The translations under genes and the position numbers were made by a program. DNA of 64,000 nucleotides from Pseudomonas sp. MUP55 (GTDB taxonomy: Bacteria; Pseudomonadota; Gammaproteobacteria; Pseudomonadales; Pseudomonadaceae): the NCBI RefSeq assembly GCF_034043515.1, contig NZ_CP138214.1, positions 186,001 through 250,000 of the forward strand. The letters run 5' to 3'. Under the pieces are notes generated by a model, which ran no database searches, was not told where the DNA came from, and saw nothing but the letters and a program-made list of their open reading frames with translations. Of this stretch, positions 9,701 to 16,944 are shown piece after piece (positions within the stretch are counted from its first letter, which is position 1; the number at the start of each line of letters is the position of its first letter).

Positions 9701-11506
9701 CTGGGCCGGGTTGGTCAGGGTCGCGGTGTAAGTGATCTGACCGCCTTCGGTCACAGTCGAACCCGCCGTCAGCGTGACCGTGGTGGTATCAACCGAATCA
9801 GTAATCGTAGTCACGGCAGGCGTGGTGCTTGGCACCAGATTTTCAAAGTTGCCGCCGGTTGCACCGGTGATGGTGGTGCTGACAGTCGAACCATTAACGT
9901 AGACGTCATTGGCCGGCGTATCGACCACGACCGTCCCCGTCGACTCCCCAGCCTTGATGGTAATCACCGAGCCATTGCTCAAAGTGACGTTCACCGGCGT
10001 CTGCGCAGGATTGTTCAAGGTCGCGGTGTAAGTAATCTGACCGCCTTCGGTGACATTCGAACCCGCCGTCAGCGTGACGGTGGTGGTATCAACCGAATCA
10101 GTAATCGTAGTCACGGCAGGCGTGGTGCTCGGCACCAGGCTTTCAAAATTGCCGCCGGTTGCACCGATGATGGTGGTGCTGACAGTCGACCCATTAACGT
10201 AGACGTCGTTAGCCGGTGTATCGACGGTCACTGTGCCGACCGATTCCCCAGCCTTGATGGTAATCACCGAGCCGTTGCTCAAGGTGACGTTCACCGGCGT
10301 CTGCGCAGGGTTGGTCAAGGTCGCGGTGTAAGTGATCTGACCGCCTTCGGTCACAGTCGAACCCGCCGTCAGCGTGACGGTGGTGGTATCAACCGAATCA
10401 GTAATCGTGGTGACCGCAGGCGTCGTGCTCGGCACGAGGCTTTCAAAGTTGCCGCCAGTTGCGCCCGTGATGGTGGTGCTGACAGTCGACCCATTAACGT
10501 AGACGTCATTGGCAGGCGTATCGACCACGACCGTCCCCGTCGACTCACCCGCTTTGATAGTAATCACCGAGCCATTGCTCAGGGTCACGCTCACCGGCGT
10601 CTGGGCCGGGTTGGTCAGGGTCGCGGTGTAGGTGATCTGCCCGCCTTCGGTGACGTTCGAACCCGCCGTCAGCGTAACGGTGGTGGTATCAACGGTGTCG
10701 GTAATCTGCGTCACGGCCGGGTTAGGGTCGAGGGTCAGTACCAGGTTGTTGCCGCCGGTGGTGCCGGTGACGGTGACGCTGATCTGGCTGGCGTCGATGT
10801 ACGGGCTGTCGTTGGGCGCCAGGGGCACGTTGACGGTGCCGGTCAGTTGGCCGGACGGGATGGTAATCACCGCGCCGTTGGACAGAGTAACGTTCAAGTC
10901 GCTGGTGGAGGCCTGGGTCACGGTGGCTGTGTAGGTCAGCACACCACCGGCTTCGGTGATCGTCGGGGTCGCGCTCAGGGACAGCGTCGAAGGCTGCTGC
11001 AGTTGGGTGCCCGCATCACTGGAGCCTTGGGCGCCAGTAAGGGTGTTAAGTGCAGAGGTACCCTGGCCCAGCGGGCCGGTTGGGAAACCAATGGTCGGGT
11101 CGACACGGCCGGCGGTCGCGTCCAGCACGACAAAGCTGTGACCCCCGCCCGCAGCTCCATTACCGGCAGCGGTGGCACCGGCGGCAGTGGCTTCCAGCTC
11201 GGTGGTCGGGTCGGCGCCCGCGGCGATGGCTTGCTGCAGTTCGGCAACCGAAGGCGCGGCCTGTTCGGTGGCCGCGGCCAGGTCGGCGGTGGAGTCCGGC
11301 ATGTCGGCGCTCCACTGGGTTTCGCGACCCAAGTCCAATGTGCGCCCATCCGCCAGCTCCAGGCTCACCGCACCCGACAGGCCGGTGTCTACCTGGTCGC
11401 CCGCGAACAGGCGATCACCCTCAACCAGAACGCGGCGCGTCCCTTCCGGAGAAATAACGAACACTTGACCAACAATGCTTTTGACGATGGCAACAACATT
11501 GCTCAT
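1..11506 (-). CDS. lapA: LapA-type giant RTX-family biofilm adhesin, N-terminal part
   Basis: Cell-surface adhesin of the LapA family, exported by a type I system and held in the outer membrane until the periplasmic protease LapG cuts its N-terminus. The frame starts at an ATG at 11506 (MSNVVAIVKSIVGQVFVISP), with a GGAGA Shine-Dalgarno about 8 nt upstream, and remains open to the window edge, giving 3,835 residues with no C-terminus. Residues 1-125 form the retention module; TAAG motifs lie at residues 107-110 and 112-115, the first exactly where LapG is known to cut LapA. After a linker come tandem Ig-like repeats: about 13 units of 100 aa, then 11 units of about 210 aa. The vWA, RTX and secretion-signal regions expected in the family must lie to the left. 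Divergent to lapEBC, which encodes its exporter. Long plus-strand open frames here are shadows of the repeats. Confidence 0.95.
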   Translation of the reverse strand, partial: MSNVVAIVKSIVGQVFVISPEGTRRVLVEGDRLFAGDQVDTGLSGAVSLELADGRTLDLGRETQWSADMPDSTADLAAATEQAAPSVAELQQAIAAGADPTTELEATAAGATAAGNGAAGGGHSFVVLDATAGRVDPTIGFPTGPLGQGTSALNTLTGAQGSSDAGTQLQQPSTLSLSATPTITEAGGVLTYTATVTQASTSDLNVTLSNGAVITIPSGQLTGTVNVPLAPNDSPYIDASQISVTVTGTTGGNNLVLTLDPNPAVTQITDTVDTTTVTLTAGSNVTEGGQITYTATLTNPAQTPVSVTLSNGSVITIKAGESTGTVVVDTPANDVYVNGSTVSTTITGATGGNFESLVPSTTPAVTTITDSVDTTTVTLTAGSTVTEGGQITYTATLTNPAQTPVNVTLSNGSVITIKAGESVGTVTVDTPANDVYVNGSTVSTTIIGATGGNFESLVPSTTPAVTTITDSVDTTTVTLTAGSNVTEGGQITYTATLNNPAQTPVNVTLSNGSVITIKAGESTGTVVVDTPANDVYVNGSTVSTTITGATGGNFENLVPSTTPAVTTITDSVDTTTVTLTAGSTVTEGGQITYTATLTNPAQTPVNVTLSNGSVITIKAGESTGTVVVDTPANDVYVNGSTVSTTITGATGGNFENLVPSTTPAVTTITDSVDTTTVTLTAGSNVTEGGQITYTATLTNPAQTPVNVTLSNGSVITIKAGESVGTVTVDTPANDVYVNGSTVSTTITGATGGNFESLVPSTTPAVTTITDSVDTTTVTLTAGSNVTEGGQITYTATLTNPAQTPVNVTLSNGSVITIKAGESVGTVTVDTPANDVYVNGSTVSTIITGATGGNFENLVPSTTPAVTTITDSVDTTTVTLTAGSNVTEGGQITYTATLTNPAQTPVNVTLSNGSVITIKAGESVGTVTVDTPANDVYVNGSTVSTTITGATGGNFESLVPSTTPAVTTITDSVDTTTVTLTAGSNVTEGGQITYTATLTNPAQTPVNVTLSNGSVITIKAGESVGTVTVDTPANDVYVNGSTVSTIITGATGGNFENLVPSTTPAVTTITDSVDTTTVTLTAGSNVTEGGQITYTATLTNPAQTPVNVTLSNGSVITIKAGESVGTVTVDTPANDVYVNGSTVSTTITGATGGNFESLVPSTTPAVTTITDSVDTTTVTLTAGSTVTEGGQITYTATLTNPAQTPVTVTLSNGSVITIKAGESVGTVTVDTPANDVYANGSTVSTIITGATGGNFENLVPSTTPAVTTITDSVDTTTVTLTAGSNVTEGGQITYTATLTNPAQTPVNVTLSNGSVITIKAGESVGTVTVDTPANDVYVNGSTVSNTITGATGGNFENLVPSTTPAVTTITDSVDTTTVTLTAGSNVTEGGQITYTATLTNPAQTPVNVTLSNGSVITIKAGESVGTVTVDTPANDVYVNGSTVSTTITGATGGNFENLVPSTTPAVTTITDSVDTTTVTLTAGSNVTEGGQITYTATLTNPAQTPVSVTLSNGSVITIKAGESVGTVTVDTPANDVYVNGSTVSTTITGATGGNFENLVPSTTPAVTTITDSIDTTTVTLTAPAVASEGGQITYTATLSNKADTDVTLKLDNGSSITIKAGDTVGTVTVPAPSDDVFVDKSTQTVQITETAGGNFEKLEVAGNGATTTINDTIDKVDVVLTATPTVGEGGNIVYTASLVDKNGTPVSNITNPLTVTLDNGQSITIGVNQSSGSVSVVAPDDVYTGDQTVTTAIKGVTGGEHFENLVPGTTPVNTTVTDTPGTDNATTVTLTAPTAVNEGGQITYTATLSNKAGSDVTLKLDNGSSITIKAGDNVGTVTVPAPTDDVFIDKSTQTVKITETTGGNFEKLDVAGSGATTTINDTIDKVDVVLTATKTVGEGGNIVYTASLVDKSGNAVTNITNPLTVTLDNGQSITIGVNQSSGTVTTLAPNDVYKGDQTVTTAIKGVTGGEHFENLVPGTTAVNTTVTDTPRTADTTTVTLTAPSAVNEGGQITYTATLSNKAGSDVTLKLDNGSNITIKAGETVGTVTVPAPSDDVFIDKSTQTVQITETTGGNFEKLEVAGNGATTTINDTIDKVDVVLTATKTVGEGGDIVYTASLVDKSGNAVTNITNPLTVTLDNGQSITIGVNQSSGSVSVIAPDDVYKGDQTVTTAIKSVTGGEHFENLVPGTTPVNTTVTDTPGTDNATTVTLTAPSAVNEGGQITYTATLSNKAGSDVTLKLDNGSNITIKAGETVGTVTVPAPTDDVFIDKSTQTVQITDTTGGNFEKLEVAGNGATTAINDTIDKVDVVLTATKTVGEGGDIVYTASLVDKNGVAVSNITNPLTVTLDNGQSITIGVNQSSGSVSIAAPDDVYKGDQTVTTAIKGVTGGEHFENLVPGTAPVNTTVTDTPGTDNTTTVTLTAPSAVNEGGQITYTATLSNKAGSDVTLKLDNGSNITIKAGDTVGTVTVPAPTDDVFIDKSTQTVKITDASGGNFEKLEVAGNGATTAINDTIDKVDLVLTATPTVGEGGNIVYTATLVDKNGTLVTNITNPLTVTLDNGQSITIGVNQSSGTVTTLAPNDVYKGDQTVTTAIKGVTGGEHFENLVPGTTVVNTTVTDTPGTADATTVTLTAPSAVNEGGQITYTATLSNKAGSDVTLKLDNGSNITIKAGETVGTVTVPAPSDDVFIDKSTQTVQITETTGGNFEKLEVAGNGATTAINDTIDKVDVVLTATKTVGEGGDIVYTASLVDKNGVAVTNITNPLTVTLDNGQSITIGVNQSSGSVSIAAPDDVYKGDQTVTTAIKGVTGGEHFENLVPGTTPVNTTVTDTPGTDNTTTVTLTAPSAVNEGGQITYTATLSNKAGSDVTLKLDNGSSITIKAGDTVGTVTVPAPTDDVFIDKSTQTVKITDATGGNFEKLEVAGNGATTTINDTIDKVDVVLTATKTVGEGGDIVYTASLVDKNGVAVTNITNPLTVTLDNGQSITIGVNQSSGSVSIAAPDDVYKGDQTVTTAIKGVTGGEHFENLVPGTTPVNTTVTDTPGTDNTTTVTLTAPSAVNEGGQITYTATLSNKAGSDVTLKLDNGSSITIKAGDTVGTVTVPAPSDDVFVDKSTQTVQITETAGGNFEKLEVAGNGATTTINDTIDKVDVVLTATKTVGEGGDIVYTASLVDKNGVAVTNITNPLTVTLDNGQSITIGVNQSSGSVSVIAPDDVYKGDQTVTTAIKGVTGGEHFENLVPGTTAVNTTVTDTPATADATTVTLTAPSVVSEGGQITYTATLSNKAGTDVTLKLDNGSNITIKAGETVGTVTVPAPTDDVFIDKSTQTVKITDATGGNFEKLEVAGNGATTTINDTIDKVDVVLTATKTVGEGGDIVYTASLVDKNGMPVSNITNPLTVTLDNGQSITIGVNQSSGSVTAVAPNDVYKGDQTVTTAIKGVTGGEHFENLVPGTTAVNTTVTDTPGTDNTTTVTLTAPTAVNEGGQITYTATLSNKAGSDVTLKLDNGSSITIKSGDTVGTVTVPAPTDDVFIDKSTQTVKITDATGGNFEKLEVAGNGATTTINDTIDKVDVVLTATPTVGEGGNIVYTATLVDKSGNAVTNITNPLTVTLDNGQSITIGVNQSSGTVTAVAPNDVYKGDQTVTTAIKGVTGGEHFENLVPGTTPVNTTVTDTPGTDNTTTVTLTAPSAVNEGGQLTYTATLSNKAGSDVTLKLDNGSSITIKAGDMVGTVTVPAPTDDVFIDKSTQTVKITDASGGNFERLEVVGNGATTTVNDTIDKVDVVLTATKTVGEGGDIVYTASLVDKNGVAVSNITNPLTITLDNGQSITIGVNQSSGSVSI
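6781..10700 (-). repeat. Tandem 300-bp repeats in lapA (about 13 copies)
   Basis: The landmark GGTGGTATCAACCGAATCAG recurs (with small changes) at 7081 and every 300 bp up to 10681, always in register with no indels. Each copy encodes a 100-aa Ig-like unit containing TEGGQITYTATL, ITIKAGESTGTV and TGATGGNFESLVP. Many neighbouring copies differ at only a few bases, which points to recent expansion or gene conversion. Copies nearest the N-terminus (10381-10700) and near 6781 are the most divergent. Confidence 0.95.
11132..11506 (-). other. LapA retention module with tandem LapG cleavage motifs
   Basis: The first ~125 residues of LapA. In this family the module folds during secretion and plugs the outer-membrane pore, so the adhesin stays on the surface; LapG releases it when c-di-GMP is low. 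Two TAAG tetrapeptides are encoded at residues 107-110 (bases 11177-11188) and 112-115 (11162-11173), separated by one alanine. The first matches the known cleavage position of P. fluorescens LapA. The second is an extra potential site. Confidence 0.85.
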
Positions 11507-11845
11507 TAAATATTTCTCCGGCGATCCGTTTCTGATGATTTCCATGTGGCCGCTCAGGAAGAGGGCCAAACTGGAGGGGGGCGTAGTCTAAAGAGTTACT
11601 GACGTCAAATTATTGGCTAGATTTTTTAGTTATCTTGTTTATGCCAAACTATTGACCTTATGGTCGCCATCCTAAACAATCGCCTCCGTAATGTCACATT
11701 GATATTTATGCGGCGAACCGTCCTACATGAGTGAAGCAGTTCCGCTTTTCGAACTTTCCGACGTACGGTCATAACGGTAGCCATTATCCGACGCGGCGGC
11801 GCTAATCGCTGTGATTTGAGACAAGAAAGTCCTGGGGAATTTTTA
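11507..11845. promoter_or_regulatory. Divergent lapA / lapE intergenic region
   Basis: 339 bp without a gene, AT-richer than the flanking coding DNA, between the divergent starts of lapA and lapE; both promoters should lie here. It contains GTCAAATTATTGGC (11604-11617), which loosely resembles the FleQ box known from Pseudomonas biofilm promoters. The match is imperfect and is only a suggestion. No terminator or RNA gene was recognised. Confidence 0.5.
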
Positions 11846-13204
11846 ATGCGTCTGCACCTGCTCAAGGCAATACCGTTCGTCCTCGCCGCCAGTTTCGTAA
11901 ACGCCCAGACATTGCCCCAAGCCATGCAGCAGGCGCTGGATGTGCACCCTGAAATTCAGGCCGGTGTGAACAGCCGTATCGCCGCCGATTACCAACTGCG
12001 TGCAGCCCAAGGCGGTTACCTGCCTCGCGTCGACCTGAATGCCGGTTATGGCCGCGAAGGCACCGACAACGCCACCACTCGCGCCAACAGTGGCGCCAGC
12101 GGCAACCACTGGGACACGCTGAACCGCGGCGAATCCAGCCTGCGTCTGCAGCAGATGATTTTTGACGGTTTCGCCACCTCCAGCGAAGTCGGGCGTCAAC
12201 AAGCCAACGTCAACTCCCGTGCCTACTCCCTGCTCGGTACGTCCGAGCGCACCGCGCTGACCGTCGCCCAGGTCTACCTGGAAGTGTTGACGCGCCGCGA
12301 GTTCGTGCGCCTGGCCGAAGACAACCTGCGCAACCACGAACGCATCTACGACCAGATCAAGTTGCGCACCCAGCGCGGCGTCGGTAACGGCGCCGACCAG
12401 GACCAGGCCGAAGCGCGTCTGGCCCAGGCTCGCAACAACCTGATCACCGAGCAGACCAACCTGGCCGATGCGCAAACCAACTACCTCAGCGCCGTCGGCC
12501 AGATGCCCGACCAGCTCGAGCGCCCTGCGCCATTTATGGCCATGCTCCCGGCCGACCTGAATGAAGCGCGTCGCCAGATGCTCGACAACAGCCCGGTGCT
12601 GCGCTCGGCCGAGTCGGACATCTCCGCCGCCGAGAAGCAATACGATGCCGCCAAGTCCAGCTTCTACCCTCGCTTTGACGCTGAGCTTGGCACCAACGCC
12701 GACAACAACGTCTCAGGTGATGCCAACCACAGCAATGGCTGGGAAGCCATGGTGCGTATGCGCTTCAACCTGTTTGCCGGTGGCAGCAACAAGGCTGACC
12801 TGCAGTCGAAGTCGTACCAGGCCAACCAGGCCCTGGACATCCGCAACAACGCCTTGCGCCAGCTCAATGAAGAATTGGGCCTGGCCTGGAACGCTCTGAA
12901 CAATGCCAATGCGCAGTTGCCGGTGGCCCAGCAATATGTGGACCACAGCACCCGCGTGCGCACCTCCTACCAGCAACAGTTCAGCCTGGGTCAACGTACC
13001 CTGTTGGACTTGCTCGACAGCGAGAACGAATTGTTCACCGCTTCGCGTCGCCTGGAAGAGATCAAGAACATTCAGTTATTTACTCAATACCGAATCAAGG
13101 CGACCATGGGCGAATTGCTCAAAAGCCAAGGCGTAGTCGCTCCAATGGCCTCCATCGTGCAAAACGATGTGAAGCCCAAAGTCCAGCTGCCTGGGATGAA
13201 CTGA
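11846..13204 (+). CDS. lapE: LapE, TolC-family outer-membrane channel of the LapA exporter
   Basis: Outer-membrane component of the type I secretion system that exports LapA and in which the LapA retention module is lodged. 452 aa; the chosen ATG has GGGGA about 8 nt upstream and gives a clear signal peptide (MRLHLLKAIPFVLAASFVNA, cleavage about residue 20). A TTG 30 nt upstream is in frame but would add residues before the signal peptide. The rest has the TolC pattern: two homologous halves with long helices rich in Gln, Asn and Ala, and short strands such as MRFNLFAGGSNKADLQ; the QQFSLGQRTLLDLLDSENEL segment is typical of the family. First gene of lapE-lapB-lapC, divergent from lapA. Confidence 0.92.
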   Translation: MRLHLLKAIPFVLAASFVNAQTLPQAMQQALDVHPEIQAGVNSRIAADYQLRAAQGGYLPRVDLNAGYGREGTDNATTRANSGASGNHWDTLNRGESSLRLQQMIFDGFATSSEVGRQQANVNSRAYSLLGTSERTALTVAQVYLEVLTRREFVRLAEDNLRNHERIYDQIKLRTQRGVGNGADQDQAEARLAQARNNLITEQTNLADAQTNYLSAVGQMPDQLERPAPFMAMLPADLNEARRQMLDNSPVLRSAESDISAAEKQYDAAKSSFYPRFDAELGTNADNNVSGDANHSNGWEAMVRMRFNLFAGGSNKADLQSKSYQANQALDIRNNALRQLNEELGLAWNALNNANAQLPVAQQYVDHSTRVRTSYQQQFSLGQRTLLDLLDSENELFTASRRLEEIKNIQLFTQYRIKATMGELLKSQGVVAPMASIVQNDVKPKVQLPGMN

Positions 13205-13243
13205 GTCACCCATAGCCCCATCTGTTAGTCGAGAGTGCACCGC

Positions 13244-15400
13244 GTGGAATCCGAAGTCAGTCGAGTTCATCTCAGTCACGATCCACGCACGCTGCACGAC
13301 GACCCGTTACTTGACGGGTTATTGGCACTCTGCGCCCTGCATCAGAAACCGGCCAGCGCGGCCATGCTCACCACCGGCCTGCCGCTGCCGTCGCAGCGCC
13401 TGAGTGCCGAGTTGCTGTCACGTGCCGCCGCGCGTGCCGGGCTGCAAGGCCGGCTGCTGCAACGCAAGCTTGAACAGATCCCGGCCATCGCGTTGCCGGC
13501 GCTGCTGTTGCTCAAGGACGGGCGCAGTACCGTGCTGGTCGGTTGGGAAGGCGAGGATCAGGCGCGCGTGCTGCTCAGCGAAAGCGATGGCGGTGAAGTG
13601 CTGATCAAGCGCGAGCTGCTGGCCGACGACTACATCGGCAAAGTCTTCTTCGCCCAGCCGCAGCACAAATTCGACGTCAACCACGGCACCCTGATTCCTC
13701 GGGCGCGGTCCTGGTTTCGTGACACCCTCAAGCGTTCACGCTGGCTGTATACCGACGCCATCGCTGCCAGTTTCCTGATCAACATCATCGCCATGGCCGC
13801 GCCGCTGTTCGTGATGAACGTGTACGACCGCGTGGTACCGAACCAGGCCACCGCCACCCTGTGGGTGCTGGCCGTGGGTATCTGCGGCGCGTACCTGTTC
13901 GACCTGGTGCTCAAAAGCCTGCGCAGCCTGTGCCTTGACCTGGCCGGTAAAAAAACCGACCTGATCATCTCTGCCACGCTGTTCGAGCGAATCGTCGGCA
14001 TGTCGATGAAGTACCGCCCGGCCCGGGTGGGCAGCTTTGCGCAGAACATCCATGAGTTTCAGAGCCTGCGCGACTTTCTCGCGTCGCTTACCCTCACCAG
14101 CCTGATCGACCTGCCGTTCACGCTGCTGATCTTTCTGGTGATCGCCATCCTCGGTGGTCATCTGGTGTGGATTCCGGTGCTGGCGTTCCCGATTGCCCTG
14201 GGCATCGGCTACGCCTTGCAGAAACCCCTGGTGGCCACCATGGAGCGCACCATGGCCCTGGCCGCCGAGCGCCAGTCCAGCCTGATCGAAACCCTCGCCG
14301 GGCTGGATGCGGTCAAGGTCAACAATGCCGAGAGTGAGCGCCAGTACGGCTGGGAGCAGACCATCGGCACCTTGAGCCGGCTCGAGCTGCGGGTGAAGTT
14401 GCTGTCGGGCCTGTCGATGAACATGACCCTGCTGATCCAGCAACTGGCCGGCGTGATCATGATCGTGTTCGGCGTGTACCAGATCATCGACGGCAACCTG
14501 AGCATGGGTGGCCTGATCGCCTGCTACATGCTCAGTGGCCGCGCATTGAGCCCGCTGGCCTCGTTGTCGGGCCTGCTCACGCGCTATCAGCAAGCCAAGG
14601 TCACCATGACCTCGGTGGACCAGATGATGGAACTGCCCCAGGAGCGCAACTTCGACGAGCGCCCCATGAGCCGCCGCACCCTGCAGGGAGCCATCGAGTG
14701 CCGGGGCCTGAACTTCACGTACCCGAATCAACAGAACGCTGCGCTGAAGAACATCAACCTGGTGATCAAGCCAGGGGAAAAAATCGGCATCATCGGCCGC
14801 AGTGGTTCGGGCAAAAGCTCCCTGGCCAAACTGATCGTCGGCCTTTACCAGCCCGACTCCGGCGCGTTGCTGGTGGACGGTGTGGACGTGCGCCAGATCG
14901 ATGTCAGCGAACTGCGCCACAACATCGGCTACGTCGCCCAGGATATCCAGCTGCTGGCCGGCACCCTGCGCGACAACCTGGTCAGCGGCGCGCGCTACGT
15001 CGAGGACGAAATGGTCCTGCAAGCGGCGGAACTGGCCGGCGTGCACGAATTCGCGCGCCTGCATCCGCAAGGCTATGAGCTGCAAGTCGGCGAGCGCGGG
15101 CAGAACCTGTCCGGCGGCCAGCGCCAGAACGTTGCCCTGGCCCGTGCCTTGTTGCTCAACCCGCCCATCCTGCTGCTGGACGAACCCACCAGCGCCATGG
15201 ACAACACCGGTGAAGAACGCTTGAAACAACGCCTGCAAGCCGTGGTGCAAAACAAGACGGTGGTACTGGTGACGCACCGTGCCTCGCTGCTCTCCCTGGT
15301 GGACCGCCTGCTGGTGGTCGACCGTGGGCAGATCCTCGCGGACGGCCCGAAAGCCGTGGTCATGGAAGCGTTGAAGAAGGGGCAGATCAGTGTTGCTTAA
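13244..15400 (+). CDS. lapB: LapB, type I secretion ABC transporter ATPase/permease
   Basis: Inner-membrane ABC exporter that energises LapA secretion. 718 aa from a GTG start with GAGAG about 8 nt upstream; a GTG 9 nt earlier (13235) is also possible. Domains: an N-terminal C39-like domain (residues ~10-140) without the usual catalytic DCxxAC motif, as expected for adhesin exporters that do not cleave a leader; a six-helix membrane domain (~155-450); and a nucleotide-binding domain with Walker A GRSGSGKSS at 518-526, signature LSGGQ at 622-626 and Walker B LLLDEP with D646/E647. It starts about 40 bp after lapE, and its end overlaps lapC, so the three genes are probably one operon. Confidence 0.93.
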   Translation: MESEVSRVHLSHDPRTLHDDPLLDGLLALCALHQKPASAAMLTTGLPLPSQRLSAELLSRAAARAGLQGRLLQRKLEQIPAIALPALLLLKDGRSTVLVGWEGEDQARVLLSESDGGEVLIKRELLADDYIGKVFFAQPQHKFDVNHGTLIPRARSWFRDTLKRSRWLYTDAIAASFLINIIAMAAPLFVMNVYDRVVPNQATATLWVLAVGICGAYLFDLVLKSLRSLCLDLAGKKTDLIISATLFERIVGMSMKYRPARVGSFAQNIHEFQSLRDFLASLTLTSLIDLPFTLLIFLVIAILGGHLVWIPVLAFPIALGIGYALQKPLVATMERTMALAAERQSSLIETLAGLDAVKVNNAESERQYGWEQTIGTLSRLELRVKLLSGLSMNMTLLIQQLAGVIMIVFGVYQIIDGNLSMGGLIACYMLSGRALSPLASLSGLLTRYQQAKVTMTSVDQMMELPQERNFDERPMSRRTLQGAIECRGLNFTYPNQQNAALKNINLVIKPGEKIGIIGRSGSGKSSLAKLIVGLYQPDSGALLVDGVDVRQIDVSELRHNIGYVAQDIQLLAGTLRDNLVSGARYVEDEMVLQAAELAGVHEFARLHPQGYELQVGERGQNLSGGQRQNVALARALLLNPPILLLDEPTSAMDNTGEERLKQRLQAVVQNKTVVLVTHRASLLSLVDRLLVVDRGQILADGPKAVVMEALKKGQISVA

Positions 15401-16754
15401 GTCCATCAAGAGCGCGGTCGGCCGCTACTTCAAAGGTTCCGACTCGCTGCAGGGCCAGCCGCTGCCCGAGGTCAACAAAGCGCTGATCGAAGATGCGCCG
15501 CGGGTCATCCGCCTGACCATCTGGGCCATCATCGCCTTCTTCCTGTTCCTGGTGACTTGGGCGGGCTTTTCCAGTATCGACGAAGTGACCCGTGGCGACG
15601 GCAAGGCGATTCCGTCGTCCAAGCTGCAGAAAATCCAGAACCTGGAAGGCGGTATCGTCGCTGAGCTGTATGTAAAAGAAGGCCAGATCGTCGAGGCCGG
15701 CGCGCCATTGATTCGCCTGGATGACACGCGGTTCGTGTCCAACGCCGGAGAAACCGAGGCCCTGCGTCTGGCCATGCAATTGCGCGTCGAGCGCCTGAGT
15801 GCGCAAGTGGATGATCGCCCGCTGAACATTCCCGACGAGGTGCTCAAGGCAGCGCCCAGCCAGGCCGCCAACGAGCGCTCCTTGTATGAAAGCCGCCGTC
15901 AGCAGTTGAAAGACGAAGTGGGCGGCTTGCAGGAGCAACTGGTGCAGCGCCAGCAGGAACTGCGCGAGTTCACCTCCAAGCAAGGCCAGTACCGCAGCCA
16001 GTTGTCCCTGCAACGCCAGGAAATCAACATGTCCGAGCCACTGGTGGCCCAGGGCGCGGTGTCGCCGGTGGAAGTGCTGCGCCTCAAGCGCGCTGAAATG
16101 GAAACCCGCGGCCAGCTGGACGCCACCACCCTGGCAATTCCCCGCGCCGAATCGGCGATCAAGGAAGTGCAGCGCAAGATCGACGAAACCCGTGGCAAAT
16201 TCCGCAGCGAAGCCCTGACCCAACTCAACGAGGCCCGCACCGAGCTGAACAAGGCTGAGTCCACCGGCCGCGCCCTGGAAGACCGTGTCAGCCGTACCCT
16301 GGTCACCTCGCCGGTGCGCGGTATTGTCAAGCAGTTGCTGGTCAACACCGTCGGCGGCGTGATCCAGCCGGGCAGCGACATGGTGGAAATCGTGCCGCTG
16401 AACGACACCCTGCTGGTGGAAGCCAAGATCCGTCCGCAAGACATCGCCTTCCTGCACCCGGGGCAAGAAGCGGTGGTCAAGTTCACCGCCTATGACTACA
16501 CCATCTATGGCGGCCTGAAGGCCAAGCTCGAACGCATCGGCGCCGACACCATCACCGATGAAGACAAGAAAACCACCTACTACATGATCACCCTGCGCAC
16601 CGACCGCAGCCACCTGGGCACCGACGAGAAGCCCCTGCTGATCATCCCTGGCATGGTCGCCTCGGTGGACATCATCACCGGCAAGAAAAGCATCCTCAGC
16701 TACCTGCTCAAGCCGATCATCAAGGCGCGGGCTGAAGCGTTGCACGAGCGTTAA
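15390..16754 (+). CDS. lapC: LapC, HlyD-family periplasmic adaptor of the LapA exporter
   Basis: Membrane-fusion protein that bridges LapB in the inner membrane and LapE in the outer membrane. 454 aa; the GTG start lies inside the end of lapB (11-nt overlap), so translation is probably coupled. One membrane segment at residues ~32-52 (LTIWAIIAFFLFLVTWAGF), then a biotinyl/lipoyl-like half (NLEGGIVAELYVKEGQIVEA), a long coiled coil of about 200 residues rich in Glu, Gln and Arg, the second lipoyl half (VTSPVRGIVKQLLVNTVGG) and the C-terminal beta domain ending VDIITGKKSILSYLLKPI, the standard HlyD order. Last gene of the operon; a REP pair follows. Confidence 0.93.
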   Translation: MLLKSIKSAVGRYFKGSDSLQGQPLPEVNKALIEDAPRVIRLTIWAIIAFFLFLVTWAGFSSIDEVTRGDGKAIPSSKLQKIQNLEGGIVAELYVKEGQIVEAGAPLIRLDDTRFVSNAGETEALRLAMQLRVERLSAQVDDRPLNIPDEVLKAAPSQAANERSLYESRRQQLKDEVGGLQEQLVQRQQELREFTSKQGQYRSQLSLQRQEINMSEPLVAQGAVSPVEVLRLKRAEMETRGQLDATTLAIPRAESAIKEVQRKIDETRGKFRSEALTQLNEARTELNKAESTGRALEDRVSRTLVTSPVRGIVKQLLVNTVGGVIQPGSDMVEIVPLNDTLLVEAKIRPQDIAFLHPGQEAVVKFTAYDYTIYGGLKAKLERIGADTITDEDKKTTYYMITLRTDRSHLGTDEKPLLIIPGMVASVDIITGKKSILSYLLKPIIKARAEALHER

Positions 16755-16771
16755 TCTCGGCCGGTCTTGCA

Positions 16772-16854
16772 GGCCTCATCGGGGGCAAGCCCCCTCCCAC
16801 ATTTGAATGCGTTCACAAATCAAGTGTGGGAGGGGGCTTGCCCCCGATGAGGCC
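16772..16854. repeat. REP inverted pair (REPIN), GTGGGAGGGGGCTTGC type
   Basis: Two inverted copies of the REP core (GCAAGCCCCCTCCCAC left, GTGGGAGGGGGCTTGC right), extended by GGCCTCATCGGGG and its complement on the outside. Located 17 bp after the lapC stop; may protect the transcript end or act as a terminator for lapEBC. Confidence 0.9.
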
Positions 16855-16944
16855 CCAAGCATCACCCCATTTCTCAAGCCCCCCACAAACCGCCATATCG
16901 ATATGCCCTAACAGTATTTAAACTTCCTTTTTCACACCTATAGA

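Noticed and set aside
1..10700. CRISPR-like array in the regularly spaced repeats
   Set aside because: Periods of 300 and 630 bp with whole-unit homology and an open reading frame are protein repeats; no short repeats with unique spacers are present.
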